Source of the DNA: Diplonema japonicum
Lineage: Eukaryota; Euglenozoa; Diplonemea; Diplonemida; Diplonemidae
Assembly (NCBI GenBank): GCA_964019335.1
Contig: OZ025673.1
Location: 1-64,000, forward strand
Length of the DNA stretch: 64,000 bases
Direction: 5' to 3'
The position numbers were made by a program, and so were the translations under genes. Each line of letters begins with the position of its first letter. The stretch's first letter is position 1. Below are positions 62,150 to 64,000 of this stretch, one piece after another. The notes below the pieces were generated by a model. It ran no database searches and was not told the origin of the DNA. It was given only the letters and a program-made list of their open reading frames with translations.

Positions 62150-64000
62150 TTAATCACCGAGCTCTTTGGCGTTCATTTTCTTGTAGAGGAAGTATCCACC
62201 GATCAGAATGATGGGGTTCACGGCACTGACGACAATGAAGCCCCCAACAACCTTGAACAGAGTGGTGAAGATAGGGAGGATGTCTGATGGCTTGGTGGCG
62301 AGTGCTTCTTGGACCATGATCTTGAAGATGCGGGGGGCGAAGATAGCGGTAGCGATTCTGTCCCATACAAAGGTGCCGAAGGTAGACAGAGCGACAAGCC
62401 CGATTGTTTCCCAACGGAAGGCGTCGTCGGGGAAGGCAGCAAAATGCAGCATAGCGTTGAGCTCAGGTGAGAACCCCCATGCGATGTATGCAATCCCAGC
62501 AAAGGTGATGAACAACGACAGGAACAACGCGTGGTTCTCGCTCAGTCCCTTCATCCACGGCCGTCCTTTGTAGTTCACAAACAGCACTGCAACGATCTGC
62601 GCGGTCTCCACAAGGAATACCACTGTGTTCAGCAGGTTGGGTTTGAACGGAGTCGACCAGAACGTGTTCGTGAAGAAAGCAAGCGGGTCGTCCGGGTCCG
62701 CCTCCTCCTCCACCTCATTCAGCCTTGCCTTCCTGTGGAACTCCACAACCGCCGCCAGCTCCTCAGTTCCCATGAAGTCTGTCGCCATGGTCACCGCTCT
62801 GTACATGCACCCAATGTGAATCAGCGCCTGCCCTGCCATCGACATAAAGATCGCAGGATGGAAAAGAGACCTCAAAGGCCTCTCGGGGTGCATACGGTCC
62901 ACAGGTGTGGCGTACGAGAACGACAGCGTCGCAATAGATAGCAGCCATCCAGAGGCCATCATCTGCCTCTCGGACTGTCTGGCTCCTTCTAAGCTGAGTG
63001 CAGACAGAGTGAAGGCTTGAATGAGAGACTCGAGCATCATGATCTGCTGCTGTTGCAGTGCACTGAGCAGTGTGCACCTTCCCTGTCTGATAAGGTCGAC
63101 AGTCGATTTGATGGTTGGCAGTCTGGATGTGAAGGAGGCAGCCACCGACGCGTCACCTGGTCGGATCATCAAGCTGTCCATTTCAGCACTCCCCAGCACG
63201 TCATCCATTGTCGGGGCGTAAACGTTCCCCACCTTGCTCACCTCTCGTTCCTCCTGCTTCATCTCCTCCTGGAAGCGCTTCAACACAACCTTCATGGCGG
63301 CCATTTGACCAAACACACCAGTGTCCTCGCCCCTCCTCTCTCTTGCAGCAACCTCCTCCTCCAACCACTGTTTCTGCTTTTGCGACAGCTATTATGGATG
63401 GGTTTGGAAAAGTACTAAAGTATACCTCTTGCTGTTTCTGCTTCATCAGCTCACGCTTCTCTGCCGTTGCCTTTGCGGCCTTGGTGTCCATCTCCTTCTG
63501 GTGCTTATTGAGGGCCACCTCGGCAGGCACGTCGTCCTCGGTCTTGTCAGCTTCATCACCAGTGTTTGCATTGCCTGCAGTGATGTACATCTCTCACACT
63601 GCATACCGTAGCCAGACAAAAGCGCCAAACCCACATCTGCCTGCTTCAAGGCACCGACATCGTTGCTGCCATCGCCACACATGAGAACATGGGCCGACTG
63701 GTGCTCTTGCAGAGATCGGATGACCTGAGTGAACTGTGCCACGAGCGTAAAGCATACCTTAGCCTTTCCGTTAGGGCTCATTCGAGCAAAGACGCGGAAG
63801 TACGAGCAGACCTTCCAAAGCTCGTCGCCAAGTACCTCGGCCGCCTGCATCAGGTTGTCCTCAGTGGTAAGCAGGTCACCTCGCTTGTTGAGCTCCTCCA
63901 GCTTATCGAAGTTAAAGGGAACTTTCTCTTTGTCGTCACCTGTAGTGCTTGTTACTATATTTCATAGCATACCTGTAGCTTGCACCCACTCGACAGCATT
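62150..64000 (-). CDS. ATP13A1: P5A-type transport ATPase (ATP13A1/Spf1), C-terminal part
   Basis: Five exons visible (63973-64000 partial, 63758-63939, 63607-63724, 63426-63574, 62150-63388); introns 33, 33, 32 and 37 nt. The segment FARMSPNGKAK...LMCGDGSNDVGALKQADVGLALL is the P-domain hinge of P5A ATPases. A charged linker and about six C-terminal membrane helices follow. P5A pumps are ER dislocases that extract misinserted transmembrane helices. The 33-nt second intron has no stop; removing it aligns VIRSLQEH with VITSLKEL of the family. The 5' two thirds lies beyond the right edge. Confidence 0.93.

Noticed and set aside
63734-63757. 24-nt intron in the P5A ATPase ending at the first CACAG
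   Set aside because: Using the next CAG gives 33 nt, fits the intron size range and aligns VIRSLQEH with the family.

Overview
The window is nuclear DNA of a flagellated, mitochondrion-bearing single-celled eukaryote. It carries spliceosomal introns, a CFAP52 flagellar protein, a mitochondrial 2-oxoglutarate dehydrogenase, retromer, proteasome and P5A-ATPase genes. All 38 gene models called here lie on the minus strand. Several start codons sit just downstream of a pyrimidine-rich tract ending in AG with no nearby splice donor, as expected for spliced-leader trans-splicing of a long polycistronic unit. This layout is typical of Euglenozoa and is also seen in dinoflagellate relatives. I favour a euglenozoan, but the sequence alone does not settle it.

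Left end (1-6.1 kb), accessory and probably subtelomeric or repeat-rich. It opens with 59 perfect copies of an 8-bp unit (GGGTTTGC). A C2H2/OTU-protease reading frame runs into this array and is broken by it. Next come an Arg-rich ORF, a minisatellite, a chimeric ubiquitin-like/leucine-rich-repeat/AlkB dioxygenase gene, the 3' remnant of a non-LTR retrotransposon with a perfect 19-bp hairpin, and a second copy of the leucine-rich-repeat gene. The two copies share about 900 bp that looks identical.

Core (6.2-64 kb), dense housekeeping and regulatory genes: a noncanonical poly(A) polymerase-like protein, OGDH E1, a short Pumilio protein, a MYST acetyltransferase, a giant WWE/macrodomain-like/ankyrin protein, kinases, GDPD, an OARD1-type macrodomain, Rpn13, PP2C, Pkr1, VPS26, HPF1, CFAP52, a SET methyltransferase, an RRM protein, a HAD phosphatase, a UBA/WWE/EF-hand protein, a membrane cyclase-like/STE kinase, coiled-coil proteins, cathepsin Z, glutaredoxin, a mitochondrial protein and the C-terminus of a P5A ATPase (running off the right edge).

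I resolved 48 introns by joining frames. They are 31-49 nt long, never shorter than 31, and almost all start GTATG or GTGTG. Four genes between 15 and 48 kb belong to ADP-ribosylation biology: HPF1, an OARD1-like hydrolase and two WWE proteins, one of which also has a macrodomain-like region. Together they suggest an unexpectedly complete ADP-ribose signalling toolkit in this organism.
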